NCBI GenBank assembly: GCA_964036295.1
Contig: OZ038463.1
Span: 29,189,069 to 29,253,068, forward strand
DNA from: Plumapathes pennacea
Lineage: Eukaryota > Cnidaria > Anthozoa > Antipatharia > Myriopathidae
Direction of reading: 5' to 3'
Length of the DNA: 64,000 nucleotides
Under the pieces are notes generated by a model. It was not told the origin of the DNA, did no database searches, and worked only from the letters and a program-made list of their open reading frames with translations. This document shows, one piece after another, positions 10,908 through 22,515 of the stretch. The first letter of the stretch is position 1; each line of letters starts with the position of its first letter. Made by a program: the position numbers and the translations under genes.

Positions 10908-12341
10908 CTATTGGTCGTGCTCTCCCAGGATATCCGCCATCATTTGGAGTTCCTCGTTGCTATAAACCACGCCAGAAAATGACATGCCGCCAAATTTCTT
11001 AGGTTTCGATTTCTCTTGCTCTTTGATGGGATCAGGGATCACTCTCTTTTGACTCTCCACATGCTGCACAGCCGCCATCATTTGGAGTTCCTCGTTGTTA
11101 TACACCACGTTAGAAAATGACATGCATCCAGATTCCTTAGATGTCGATTTCTGTTGTTCTTTGATGGGATCAGGGATTACTCTCTTTTGACTCTCCAAAG
11201 CCGCCATCATTCGGAGTTCCTCGCTGTTATATACCACGCCAGAAAATGACATGCATCCAGATTCCTTAGATGTCAATTTCTGTTGTTCTTTGATGGGATC
11301 AGGGATCACTCTCTTTTGACTCTCCACATGCTGCATAGCCGCGCTTGGGGTGGAGTCCAGCCTCCTCTTTCCTCGCTTTTTTCGTGGAGGCTCTTCTTTT
11401 GTTTCCTCATCGGAGAAAATGCCTGACAGAGAAACATCCGGCGATTTTCCTTTAGGCTTGTGTAGTTCGCACGGAATCCCGCGGATTGTGAGCTGCTCAG
11501 GTCCTTTCTCTCTTTCTGGGGCCAATTCCACCTCTACTTCAGATTCAGTCTCACCACACTCGCTTTCATCCGACGACCAGTCTTCCATGTCCTCCAGGTC
11601 TTCGATGAAAAGAGGGGCTTCAAACTTCTCTTTGTTAAGCGGGCGAGAGTTTCTTGTCGCTCCAGCGCTGCTCGAAGAGTCAAATCCAGCGTCTGACTTT
11701 TCCTCTGCCCAAGAGCTCCTTCCTAGTTCTGAATACGTGCCGTCCAGGGAACTATCATATTCAGATGTGGTTGATTTGCTTGCGGAACTGTCCAAACTTG
11801 GCCTCTTGTCTTTTGAAGAAGCACTGAAACTCCGCCCATCCTGTGAACTGCCTCCAATCAGGATTGAATCACTTTGTTCTGGTCGCTGATCCGACTTCAT
11901 TAGCGGGAATCCTTCTCCGTTTTTTCTGCGGTCAAACTTTTTCTGCTGAATGGTCGTATCTTGAAGGCTCTGGATGAGGCGACTAGTCTTGGATGGAACT
12001 ATGTAGTTCCGCGCGGAAGCCGGTAGATTTTTCTGGGAAACCAGCTTGGCTGCTGCGGCCTCGACATTTTGTTCCAACTCTTTTGGTGAAATAATCTTCG
12101 AAGGATCGCGAAGAAATGCCTTGTAACAGGCAAGAAACTCCGAACTTGAAAAACTTTCGCCGCCAAACTCGGAGTGAGTCAAATTGCTGCCAAATTCGGA
12201 CTTAAAGTTGCTGCTGTTTTCGGAAGGCGCTCGGACTGCCGAGTGGAGCCCGACAGGAGCAGGATAACCCATATCATCTCCATCGACTAGTGGAGAGACT
12301 TTAGACTTTTTCTTGGTAAAAAATGAGACACACTGCCCCAT
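10908..12341 (-). CDS. Probable N-myristoylated acidic protein with three C-terminal repeats
   Basis: An intronless frame of 477 codons from the first ATG (12341). The longer frame starts at a TTG, so ATG was preferred. The product begins MGQCVSFFTKKKSK: Gly2 and a small residue at position 6 fit N-myristoylation, Cys4 could be palmitoylated, and the basic run could hold the inner membrane leaflet, so a membrane-attached cytoplasmic protein is inferred. The middle is Ser/Lys-rich and then strongly acidic (DLEDMEDWSSDESECGETES). The last 142 residues hold three copies of about 45 aa with the core ESQKRVIPDPIKEQ followed by MSFSGVVYNSEELQMMA. The DNA of these repeats is nearly identical (10930-11340), so the expansion is recent. 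I do not recognise the family; scaffold or adaptor would be a guess. It shares strand and orientation with the TOX-like gene 372 bp downstream. Confidence 0.8.
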   Translation of the reverse strand: MGQCVSFFTKKKSKVSPLVDGDDMGYPAPVGLHSAVRAPSENSSNFKSEFGSNLTHSEFGGESFSSSEFLACYKAFLRDPSKIISPKELEQNVEAAAAKLVSQKNLPASARNYIVPSKTSRLIQSLQDTTIQQKKFDRRKNGEGFPLMKSDQRPEQSDSILIGGSSQDGRSFSASSKDKRPSLDSSASKSTTSEYDSSLDGTYSELGRSSWAEEKSDAGFDSSSSAGATRNSRPLNKEKFEAPLFIEDLEDMEDWSSDESECGETESEVEVELAPEREKGPEQLTIRGIPCELHKPKGKSPDVSLSGIFSDEETKEEPPRKKRGKRRLDSTPSAAMQHVESQKRVIPDPIKEQQKLTSKESGCMSFSGVVYNSEELRMMAALESQKRVIPDPIKEQQKSTSKESGCMSFSNVVYNNEELQMMAAVQHVESQKRVIPDPIKEQEKSKPKKFGGMSFSGVVYSNEELQMMADILGEHDQ

Positions 12342-12619
12342 TTTGGCAACTCTCAAAAAACTCTGCTTCTAGTTTCTTGGACGTTGCGGTTATGACGCAA
12401 CAATCGGTCGTGTGACGTATGTGACGTGTATCTTAACCAATGGAACGAATTAGAACAGTTACGTTAAAAAATATTGCGTCACTTTTTTTTCAAAGGAACA
12501 TTTTTTGAACAGTCTTTTCGCTCGGGATTTACTCATACTTTCAAATATAAGCTACCTGTACCTTTCGGCCTGCCTCAGAGTCTAACACAACCAGATTTGA
12601 TATCCCGAGTATAGCACTG

Positions 12620-12686
12620 CACACTGGTGGTTCGTACAACTGCAAATGTAAGAGCGGTTACAAGGGAGATGGGATAAATTGCACAG
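12620..12686 (+). pseudogene. cbEGF exon fragment (3' half)
   Basis: TGGTGGTTCGTACAACTGC onward encodes [20 protein letters not shown] and a donor (ACAG then GTAGG), the second half of the calcium-binding EGF exon of the FREP genes. The first half is missing. The following sequence (to about 13050) matches the intron that follows the other cbEGF exons. Confidence 0.7.
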
Positions 12687-13054
12687 GTAGGTTTGTGTTT
12701 TTCTTTGTAATTATACCTCACACCTTGAAGCTGACGCAATGCTTGTTATTGGAAGGCTTGAAGCTTTTTTGCAATCCTTCCGTGCTGCTTTCTCAGTGGT
12801 CGAATGCCTATTCTTCTGCCTGGAGTGAATGCAGTTTAGATTATTACACCCTTGATCCTATAATGACTGTGAGTATGTCGTGTTTTTCTAGTCTAGTCCA
12901 ATTCCTGTTTCTTTCTACTGTATAATATGTTGATAATTAGTTTTTGTCCAGTCTTCGTCTATCCCATTCACAACGCGGCCATCTTATTCAGTTCAGTTGG
13001 TTAAACACATAACATGTAAAATTGTATTCTGAAATCGTTTTCCCGACTTCATGC

Positions 13055-13175
13055 CGACGAGTGTAAAGGAAAGAAACACAACTGCTCTTCAAACCCCACC
13101 TGCTACAACACTGATGGTTCGTACAACTGCAAGTGTAAGAGCGGGTACAAGGGAGACAAGATCAATATTGCGCAG
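13055..13175 (+). pseudogene. cbEGF pseudoexon
   Basis: Encodes [20 protein letters not shown] and onward, matching the FREP cbEGF exon. The acceptor and the first DV codons are deleted (ATGCC runs straight into GACGAG). A 2-bp change near the end replaces the last Cys and shifts the frame. It cannot be spliced as in the intact copies. Confidence 0.75.
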
Positions 13176-13201
13176 GTAGGTTTATACTTTTCTATGTAAC
13201 A

Positions 13202-13662
13202 AGACTGGCGTTGCCAGTGAGCTCGCGGCGTGAGTTGGGTCAAGACCAGAATATTCTAAAATGGAAATTAGGAACAAGAGCGGAACTGCCAAGAGACTTC
13301 CAGTTTCTCACCAGAAAAATATCACACAGTATAGAGAACTTAGCCTTTGACACCTTGCTCAAATGAAACCTGATTAAACTATAAATTATCATTACAATAC
13401 TCATACACTTGCTTCTTAAAGGTTGAGCGACTCTGCATTTTGAGCTTAGGAGGCAAAGGGTCAGCTAGCAAGAAGCTGAGTAATGGCATGCGTGACTTGT
13501 CTTTTTATGTACAATCGAATTTGACAGTTTGACTTCTAGTCAGAGGCCACGATTAATCCAACCATCGCGCTTCAATCTTATCTGTTGTTTTTTCTTTTAA
13601 ATAAAACGGAAAAAAAAAAGAATTTATAATTTTAAGCTCGCCGCATCCACGAGCAATTATAC
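13202..13662 (+). mobile_element. Dispersed repeat R1, internally deleted copy
   Basis: Starts with the R1 head (AGACTGGCGTTGCCAGTGAG) and ends with the A-rich stretch and TTTTAAGCTCGCC tail seen in the fuller copy at 61672-63167. The middle is missing. The sequence after it again matches FREP intron DNA. Confidence 0.65.
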
Positions 13663-14179
13663 CTCACATTTTAGAGCTAACGCACTGTTTTTCATTGGAA
13701 GGTTTGAAGCTTTTTGCCATCTTTTTCGTGCTGCTTTCTTGTTCGTCGAATACATGTTTCGGGGGATTGATACGAAGGGAAACTACTCGGTGTGGCTGCT
13801 TGAGAGGCTGCCGGAGGATCAGGAACGGAGGCCTTTTTCTTTTTCCCAAACACCGATTTATTAACTCAAACTAGAGTTACAAGTTATCAACTCTAGAACT
13901 AACTGCAAAACTTAATGAAAAAGGTGTGCTTCGCCTTAAGTAGTGATGCTTACGTAAATGACACTTTTGGCCGTCAATCACTACTACGAGCCAGTGATAG
14001 ACTAGCTTACGTCAGAACTTGACTACGAAGCAGTAGATGTTCAATGACATACGCACTAAGGAAAAACCTTAACTTTAGATTTTTAAACTAGTTACGCGTA
14101 AACGGAATAAGCTAGATTTAAGAACAGTGGTAAAGTAAATTACGGGCTACTATCCAGTGTAAAAATGATAAAGTCTTAA

Positions 14180-15127
14180 GGTGGCTCCATAGGGTATTTC
14201 CCTACACTTGCTTGTATTTAGTTTATGACACCAAAACCGTCATATTTTCATTTCATTATATTCTTTCTTGATCAAATTTGCAGGGTAGATGTTTCGAGAG
14301 GTCTGTTGCGTATACGTCTTACTTTTGTCACTCTAGTGTGGTTTCTATGGAAACAATACGTCCTTGAAATAAAGGTCTTCTACCCCGTTTTCAAACGTTC
14401 TGCTCTATTTTCTCGAGTTTTCTTTGTTGAATTTTTCTGAAACTTTCAGTATGTTTAGAAATTTGTATAAGGTAAACATAACTGTGAAAAAAGTTGGGGT
14501 TAGAGGAGCGGATTCCGAGCTAATTGGCAATTTAGGTTTTTTGCAGATAAAAAAAATTCTGCTCCATAAATTTCCATTAAAATCAAATATTACAAAACCG
14601 GATATAATCTTCGTTTGCCTGCAAATTTAAGACAGATTCACCGAAGGAAACTCGAGAAAAATGCAAAGAAAAATTTGATATTTTACGTGCGTATTGCGCC
14701 ATCAAATGCAAAATAATGACTCGACAAGATCGACAAGTGCGCATGCGTTAGCCGTAATGTCCTTGCGCGTGAAAACAAGTTGTGCATGTAAACACGAGGA
14801 GAAAGCGGCGATCGCACGCCTGACAGGATGTGCAGAAACAATACTTTCAAACTAATTCAGTAGAGTTATATACATTCGAAGGTAAAGTGATAAAGATCGG
14901 CGATCAAGTAAAGCCGGCGTGTACTTAGTTTGATTGAAAGGCTTGCAAGTTTGGTTTCTTCGTGACTCGAAGAACCGTGCACGCATCGTAAACTGTTTTT
15001 ATTCCGAGATTTTAGGATTTCCTGTTAAATTCAGATTTCCTCCAGAGAATTACAAAAGTCGGGTTTTTATTTCATTGTGATTTTGGTGCCCACGCGAAAT
15101 TGCGTCTGAAAAGCCTATGGAGCCGCC
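14180..15127. mobile_element. 948-bp non-coding element with TTAA target duplication
   Basis: Ends GGTGGCTCCATAGG and CCTATGGAGCCGCC are inverted and lie between TTAA at 14176-14179 and 15128-15131. TTAA sites are typical of piggyBac and Kolobok transposons. No transposase frame is seen inside. Confidence 0.65.
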
Positions 15128-15352
15128 TTAAACAGTGAAAACCAGTAAAAGTACCTAACAACAAATATTAGAAAATCAACATTAAGTAATGACGCTGTTC
15201 CAGGTAGGCTCCGCCTCTAAGGAGAGCCTGAACTTGGTCGTAAACAACTTAATGAATTTTCACACTTTCCAGGTTAAGTATAGCTCTCGGAAAATCAAGG
15301 AGGCTGTTCGCAGCTAAACAAGACAAAACGAACGAGCGACGGCTGCAGCGGC

Positions 15353-15697
15353 AACAACAAAAGGATAGGCAAAATACATTTGTTACAGTGGGTAATCTTT
15401 CGTGTGTCGTAATAGGCAATTGACTACAAGACGTGAACTGAAAACTGGAACAACTTATTTACCAAATATGATAGAGCAGACCCTCTTTCCATTTAATTGT
15501 AATCTGTATGCATATCTCTTTCTAGATCTATAAACAGGAAGGTAACTGCCAACAGGATACTGGCGAAAGTGTATATGCGCCGAAAATTGATCTGAACTGA
15601 CATATTTGGTAAATAAATTGTTCAAGTTTTGTTCACGTCTTGTAGTCAATTACCTATTACGACATACGAAATATTGCTTTGCCTATCCTTTTGTTGG
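15353..15697. mobile_element. MITE with long inverted arms
   Basis: Ends CAACAAAAGGATAGGCAAA and its complement. The arms extend about 80 bp (containing GTAATAGGCAATTGACTACA and its complement) with a central loop. Confidence 0.7.
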
Positions 15698-16818
15698 AGT
15701 TGTATAATAAAATTGAAAATTGATCTTCTGTTCGAATCATACGCGAAGTATGCGTCCGTTTTTGTCGCTTTTCAGCGGATGGAAAAGGGAAACTGGTGGT
15801 TAGATTTCTGATTTTCGAACACATCGGAAAGGAGAGATCGGAAAACTAAATTCAATTTTGGATTGTTGAAAATATACATCGATGCAAAGTCCAAGAGGAA
15901 TTTCTAATTTTCATTGCCGCATAAAAGATAAAATATGAAAATTGGAAACTTCAATATTCAATTTTTGATTTTGTAATATATACGAAAATTGAATGGGCGG
16001 AAGACCCACGAACCTATCGGGCCTCATGTGGTGATATTTTCAATTAAGCGACTATCTCTATTATGATTACAATTTCATGCACCAAGGGCGGTCATATAAT
16101 GGCGTTTGACTTTACGCAAAACAATCATTCGAAGAATATAACACAAAATAATAAGTTTTTTTCATAATTTTATATTTAATTTTTTATAAGATTGCGTTTT
16201 CGATGAGTTCGATGCAATGTTTATATAGTAGAGAGCTTAAGCACCAGGACGGGAGAGGACGACGGCAACGTCGGTGAAACAATAAAACTTATTGCAGAAG
16301 ACAAAATTGCGCACGTGAATATGTGAAATTTACACGATCTTGGGCTCGTCGTGCTCTCGCGTGCGACTCCAAATGCTTCTTTTCTAGGCTGTTGTCAGGA
16401 CGTGGACGACGTTTTTAAAAATTACGACAGTCGTTCTTCTTATTAGGAGACGATGAAACCAATAGAACTTCGGCAAACGGAACAAATTTGAGCATTCTAA
16501 GAGTAGACAAAGTGATGAAGACATAAAGGAATGCGGAGACACTTTTTTCCTGGTTCTTCGCGCTTCCATCGCCGTCCTACTCGACATGAAAACGCAACAA
16601 AATGTTTGCGCCCTTCTCAAACGTAAAAGCAGCCGTGTGGACGAGACTTAAACTAAAATTCAGGTGTTTTTAGTGGACATCTGTCGTTTTACCCACCTAA
16701 CTCTGGTAATAAGTTCTTTATTGTATACGATTTGCAAGGTGGCCTGCGGCTAAAAGAAATATGTTGTATATTCTCAAAAGTAACCCATGCATAATTCATG
16801 GCTATTGGCCACAGAATC

Positions 16819-17181
16819 ATGGCCACAATGGTTGGTAATGCTCTTTACATGATGGTCAGTCTATTTTGTTCGGCATATTCACTTACCGAACAAGAAAATG
16901 ACGGTATTGCACTAGCAAGAGATGCTGAGCATGGAAGCTTTCACGCTAACTTTGTTCAACATCCTTTCCACCACCTCGATGTCAACCCAATTGCATCAAG
17001 CCAAGTGACGAGTTCTTTGGATTGCTACTTCGCTTGTCTAAGCGTTGTAACGTGTTTTTCCTTCAATTTCGCGACAAAACCTAACGAAGGTCTAACTTTG
17101 TGTGAACTGCTGTCGACTGACAAGTATAACTCGTCCGACAACTTTAAGGCAAATCCGTTTTTCCACCACCACAGCATATAC
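16819..17181 (+). CDS. FREP A exon 1: signal peptide and PAN/apple-like domain
   Basis: 363 nt, ending TAC then GTAAGT. The Cys pattern [18 protein letters not shown] followed by LCELL fits the PAN fold. Confidence 0.85.
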
Positions 17182-20100
17182 GTAAGTACTCTACGTTTTG
17201 AACAGGTTATCACTTGTCTTTGTAAGTCATTGCTTAACTGTAGGCTAGGAAGTATTCAAAATGAAGGAACATAGTTTCCATCTTTCTATATGAGTTAATT
17301 TCTACGGCGCAAAACAATTCCTCGCCAATTTTAAGTTCTATTAAGTTTGTGACATTGCAAGCAATAAGGTCACCTCGCCATGCTCTAAACTTAAACAATA
17401 TCAAAAGATTGACCAGTTCTTTTTTGTGCTTGATTTGTTGTAGACTCCCTGTTCTCGAGACCCATGTGAAAACGGAGGGAAGTGCGTGGCTTTGTACTTT
17501 CTTGGCGACTTCAAATGCATCTGCGCCTCCGGGTTTGAAGGAAAGAAATGTGAGGCAGGTGAGTTGTATAACGCATGTGACTTGTAGATCTGATACATAA
17601 TTTTAGTACTTCTAACTATCTGAGCTTGCTGTGTGTTTTCCCGTGTGTTATTTGTGCGTTTTAAACGCCATTTGCCAAAAACATTAATATGGTTTGTGGT
17701 GACATTACTGCACAAAAGTGCACGAGTAGCCAAAGGTACTAAAACAGTTTGTATGGGAAATTTTAAATACCCCGTCTAAGCAATAAATATATCTTATATT
17801 GACCAAGCTCAAGGTTTGGAGTTTTTTTATTTTCCTTTTCTTTTTCTGGGTCGAGAATCAACAGTGATTGGTTTATGTTATCACGTGATATGCGATGACG
17901 TAATTGACCTCGCTAAACAACTCGAAATGTGGCCAGTGAATTGCTCGTTACTTGTATGTAAAAGTTAACTGCATCCCATCCAAACTCAACACCATTTGGC
18001 TCTGTGGAACATGCACGGATAAACTGGATTTTAGGGAAAGATTTTGGCTTGCGTTCTTAAGTTCGCACTGACTTGGTGTCCGAGCGGTTTGGGGGTGGTG
18101 GACCTGAAGATACCAGGCCGGCAAACGCAGGGTTGCTCAACCTTTAAGAAGCAAGTGTATGAGCGTTGTAATGATAATTTATAGTTTAATCAGGCTCAAA
18201 ATCTATGTTCTCTATACTATGTGGTATTTTTTTGGTGAGAAACTGGAAGTCTGTCTTGGGAGTTCCACTCTTGTCCCTACACTCCATTTTAGTATATTCT
18301 GGTCTCGACGCAACTCACGCCGCGAGCTCACTGGCAACGCCAGTCTAGTTCTATAATAACTTCGACATTTTCGAGTTTTTCAAGTTTTAGCTTTTGTCTA
18401 GTCTGCGTCTAATCCATTCTGCAGAACGCCATCTTATTCAGTTTAGTAACATGTAAAATTGTATTCTGAAATCCTTTACCCGACTTCATGCCGATTAATT
18501 TAAAGATGTAGGTGAGTTGTATAACGCATGTACTTGTAGATCTGATACATAATTTTAGTCCTTCTAACTATCTGAGCTTGCTGTGTGTTTTCCCGTGTGT
18601 TATTTGTGCGTTTTAAACGCCATTTGCCAAAAACATTAATATGGTTCGTGGTGACAACTGCACAAGGTGCACCAGTAGCCAAAGGTACTAAAACAGTTTG
18701 TATGGGAAATTTTAAATACCCCGTCTAAACAATAAATATATCTTGTATTGACCAAGCTAAAGGTCTGTACAGGACAATATTATATTGCCCGAGTTATACA
18801 TTTTTTTAGTTGCGTGTCTATGAAACGGACCGTATTGGCTAAGTCGACTGAAATGGGTCTTTTTTCATTTTTTCGTTTTATGATTAACAATGAAGATGTA
18901 GACGAGTGCAAAGGAAAGAAACACAACTGCTCTTTAAACGCCACTTGCCACAACACTGATGGTTCGTTCAACTGCAAGTGTAAGAGCGGTTACAAGGGAG
19001 ATGGGATAAATTGCATAGGTAGGTTTGTATTTTTCTTTGTAATTATACCTCACACCTTAGAGCTAACGCAATGCTTGTTATTGGAAAGTTTAAAGTTTTT
19101 TGCCATCCTTTTCGTGCCGCTTTCTCAGTTATCAAATGCCTGTTCTTCTGTAAGCTGATTCCAGAAATTGAACAAATATACACCAGTAAGACTTTTCATG
19201 GGGTGCGATTTTGTTTAAAAGTGTTGTCAACTTAAGCTATTTTATCACATGTTTTAAGTCAAACTGTCAACATCGGTTGTCTATGAGATAAGTCACACAA
19301 GACTTTTTCTTTGCTGGCCGACCTTTCCACTCCCAAGTTCAAAATGTCGATTATCAAAACTTTTTCAAAGAAATGTATGGGTGTTGTGATTATAATTTAT
19401 AGTTTAATCAGCTTTCATTTGAGCAAGGTGTCAAAATCCAAGTTCTTTATACTGTATGATATCTATTTGGTGAGAAACTGAAAGACAAAATGGAAGTTGA
19501 TCGCCCTAATGAGTCTCACTCTAGTCCAGAGATTGCTCATTGAAGAACTCTAATGGTGCGTGCGGATAGTTGCCACACTAAACTTGAATCCCAGCATTTG
19601 TCCCGCGGACGCGACACTAAACTTGTTAAATTGATGATGGTTGCAACTGATAACAAGAGGTGCACTGCATCTACTTTACACAACAGCTACAAACTGCTTG
19701 AAGCACTACAAGTCTGGTAACAAAGCCAACGGCGTGTACACGGTTAATTCCGACGGCCTGGGAGCGTTTGACGTTTTCTGCGACCAAACCACAGCAGAAG
19801 GATGCTGGACTGTTTTTCAGAAGAGACTCGACGGCTCCGTTGATTTCTACCGCGGTTGGGCCGACTACAAACAAGGCTTCGGTAACCTGAATGGCGAGTT
19901 CTGGCTCGGATTGGACAAGATACACCGACTGACAAGTCAGATCAACAGCAAACTGCGAGTTGAACTGGAGGATTTTGAGGGGAACACAGCTTACGCAGAA
20001 TACGACATGTTTGCTGTGTCAAATGAAGCAGCAAATTACAAGCTGAATGTGGGAGGATACACAGGTAGGTATAGATTTGAAATTAAGTCCCACGATCTTC

Positions 20101-20778
20101 ATAACCTTCCCTCTCATAATTCACTGTTATGAGTTAAGTGTTGACTGACCAGCTGCTTTTATGACGTACAATATTCAGTAAGTGATGTGCTTTTCTCACT
20201 AGCGCATTAAATAAAGGATTATAACTTGCGTATTTTTTTCATAATTTCACATTTTCGTTGCAAGTGCCAAATCTTGTATGATGAACTGGGTCAAAACCGG
20301 TTAGGAAGTGTTTCTCAATGACGTCGATTCTGCTAAACCTAACTAGTTGTTGCATCCAAGCACGATCCTAGTAAAGAGTCAATTGGAAAAAAATCCTTTT
20401 ACGTCACTCTTATATACCATAGTCTGTTGCATTTTTCCTGTCCAATCTATTGATACAAAATGCTTACTAAATCCCGGGAAAAATGAAACTTAACATAGCC
20501 TCGCTCCTGCAGGAACAGCAGGTGACTCGTTGACCTATCATAATGGAATGTCCTTCAGTACTAAAGACAGAGGCAACGATAACTACATGAATAACACGTG
20601 TGCTGTAAGATTCAAAGGCGCCTGGTGGTACAACGCGTGTCACTATTCCAACTTGAACGGTCTGTACCATCACGGTTATCACTCGTCTTTTGCTGACGGC
20701 GTTAACTGGTTCACCTGGAAGAGGTATCACTGCTCCGCCAAACGCGCCGAGATGAAGATCAGACCTGTTGACTTCTGA
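16819..20778 (+). CDS. Fibrinogen-related protein A (PAN-EGF-cbEGF-fibrinogen), complete gene
   Basis: Five exons join in frame: 16819-17181, 17444-17558, 18896-19018, 19687-20064 and 20513-20778, giving 415 codons (414 aa). Order: signal peptide ([21 protein letters not shown]), PAN/apple-like domain with four Cys (to residue 121), EGF-like domain (about 122-159), calcium-binding EGF (about 160-200), fibrinogen C-terminal domain (about 201-414). All junctions after the EGF exon are phase 1, as in shuffled extracellular modules. This is a secreted lectin-like FREP/ficolin-type protein; such proteins bind acetylated sugars or microbial surfaces and are multigene families in invertebrates. The start at 16819 is preferred over ATG 16798 because only the former is kept in copy C. 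The calcium loop reads DRGND rather than DxDND. Its EGF-to-cbEGF intron carries an extra duplicated segment and an R1 repeat. Copy C is the close paralogue. Confidence 0.85.
17444..17558 (+). CDS. FREP A exon 2: EGF-like domain
   Basis: 115 nt, acceptor TTTGTTGTAG, donor GGCAG then GTGAGT. Encodes [20 protein letters not shown] and then [16 protein letters not shown], six Cys in EGF spacing. Confidence 0.88.
17561..18770 (+). repeat. Duplicated intron segment in FREP A flanking an R1 copy
   Basis: Sequence after the EGF donor (GGTGAGTTGTATAACGCATG, 17557-17815) is repeated at about 18504-18770. Between the two lies a reverse R1 copy and a piece of the intron that normally precedes a cbEGF exon (CGACTTCATGCCGATTAATT). 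FREP C has only one copy of this intron segment. Confidence 0.7.
17825..18350 (-). mobile_element. Dispersed repeat R1, reverse copy with internal deletion
   Basis: Reads from the R1 tail (TCTGGGTCGAGAATCA) to the R1 head (CACTGGCAACGCCAGTCTAG) on the minus strand. The middle of the element is missing. Confidence 0.65.
18896..19018 (+). CDS. FREP A exon 3: calcium-binding EGF domain
   Basis: 123 nt, phase 1 to 1. Encodes [18 protein letters not shown] then [24 protein letters not shown] and the D-x-S-F-x-C part form the calcium site. NATC is a potential N-glycosylation site. Confidence 0.88.
19687..20064 (+). CDS. FREP A exon 4: fibrinogen domain, N-terminal part
   Basis: 378 nt, acceptor TACACAACAG, donor ACAG then GTAGGT. 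Contains [25 protein letters not shown], the [13 protein letters not shown] block and [15 protein letters not shown], all fibrinogen-C hallmarks. Confidence 0.9.
20513..20778 (+). CDS. FREP A exon 5: fibrinogen domain, C-terminal part and stop
   Basis: 266 nt. Encodes [33 protein letters not shown] and the end MKIRPVDF. The two Cys and the GAWW block are conserved. Confidence 0.9.
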
Positions 20779-20899
20779 TGACGTCACAACATGAAGAACT
20801 ACTGCCTTATGTAGCTATAGTGCGGACTTCGAGAATGATTTTAGATTTAGTGGAAGATGTAGAAAAGATACTTGGGCGTGAGAGAGCCGGATACAAGAA

Positions 20900-20929
20900 G
20901 ACAGACAGACAGACAGACAGACAGACAGT
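20900..20929. repeat. GACA microsatellite in the FREP A 3' UTR
   Basis: GACA repeated about seven times. Shorter GACA runs occur at the equivalent place after copies B (about 27332) and C (about 40537), so the repeat predates the duplications. Confidence 0.8.
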
Positions 20930-21154
20930 AACTTCCTTTGCATGTCTTTGTTTTAATTTGTAATGTAAGAACACAGTCAAAGGTTGCAGTACTGGCCTCA
21001 CCTTGTATACTGAGATTGACTACATATTTAGTGTTAGTTATAGCGAATTTGATGACGAGTAGAAAAGATAAATTGCCTGTAAGACAGTCTGATACAAGCA
21101 GAGTGACTTGCAGACGGTGATTATTAAATATGTGTTCCGTTTAGCAACATAAAA

Positions 21155-21160
21155 ATAAAA
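21155..21160 (+). promoter_or_regulatory. Candidate polyadenylation signal of FREP A
   Basis: AATAAA 377 bp past the stop. The same motif is at the matching place after FREP C (40782-40787). Confidence 0.45.
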
Positions 21161-22515
21161 AGGCAGTAGACTGTAGTGAAACAAAATGGAGTGTGACTTT
21201 AAATAGCTCCCTAAAATATTGCGACTATTCTTATTCTGGGATTAAGTTCCAATCAAACGCGCCCTAACTCATGGTTCAGTGTTTAGCTTATTCAGTATGT
21301 CAGGAAGATTAGAGCGCTTTGCGGATGATTATCAGCAAACAAAACCAAAGCAATCCCAGAGCCAATCAGTGAGGCAAGCACGTCCGACCAATTAGAAGTA
21401 CGAACAAAATCACAACCAAAAACAAGTGATTGTGATTGGTTTTACTAACCAATCAGCAGTGCGAGAACACGCGATCATAACTTGTATGCCCAAGAATATT
21501 ACAACCAGATTTTGCTCTTGGTTTTGGCCAAGAATGTTGTTAGGACCAATGAGAAAGCGAAGCAAACCCAGATATCACGCGATTACTTTCGGCAGTTAGT
21601 CTCGCTTTGAATCCAAGATGGCGACACCGTGCAAACCGACGCGGGATGTTTGGACCACAATCAAAGAAATTGTTAAGCTGCATAAGCAACTTTTGATCAT
21701 TTTGTGCTTTTTTGTTTTCTCTTAAATCCTTATTTACGGTAGTGTTTGAATGTAAATATTGGTGTGCATCTTGTAGCTTTAGTTTGAGCAGATTAGGCGG
21801 AGGAGGGGGAGGGGGGGGGGTGGGGTGGTGGAAGGTAACGACTGCTGTTCTGTTAACGAACCTTGGGACGTAGTACGGCCATTCCTCGATTCTCTTTATA
21901 TCGAACTCGAATTTTAAGATTTTAGCTATCAATATTCTGTAGTTTAATTGTCAAATAGTTTTTCAAATTTATTTAAAACTATGTGAATGACTTGTGTGCT
22001 GTTTATGTGAAGAGAAGTAAAGTTTATTTGACTCAAAATAAATATACACATTAAAATGTAAAAGTTGAGCTTGAGTACTGGACATCACTAATAGCAAATG
22101 CTAATCGAGAAGATACCCCTATGTTATAAATACTTAGGACGTCGAGAGATCAAACCCAAAACAAACCAAATACTTCAGCTTCTTCCGCTCTGGTTGCATT
22201 TCATAAACTCGGCCGAGAAAACAATAGCACGGTAATTATTAGTGTCACCAAGACGGCTCCAAGAGGCGTGACGACTCCAACAGATTCCTGCGCTGGACGT
22301 GTTACTAACCCGTTTCTTTGTGCAACGAATCTCTGAAGATGCATAGTTTCCTAACTTTGAAAACATAGGCAAGGATAATAACACCACAAACTAATCATGG
22401 TGTTATACCAGTAAGCGACGGTGTTATAAAAGTACTAAAGGAAGGGTTAGAATGAACACCGACAGACACTGGGAAATTCTATCCTCTTACATGTTGTGTA
22501 AAATGTCTGTAAACT

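Larger units (their letters stand above)
20779..22515. other. FREP A downstream flank, part of the segmental duplication
   Basis: The 3' UTR and flank match the DNA after FREP C: 20779-21567 to 40415-41207, 21597-21975 to 44990-45360, and 21976-22465 to about 57592-58075. A G-rich tract is at about 21803-21824. No gene is seen here. Confidence 0.7.

Noticed and set aside
11350-11889. 179-codon plus-strand frame
   Set aside because: Antisense shadow of the Ser/Glu-rich coding region of the minus-strand gene.
20467-20787. Minus-strand frame over the last FREP A exon (also at 26799 and 40115)
   Set aside because: Antisense of a well-supported fibrinogen exon; the recurrence reflects the duplicated exon.
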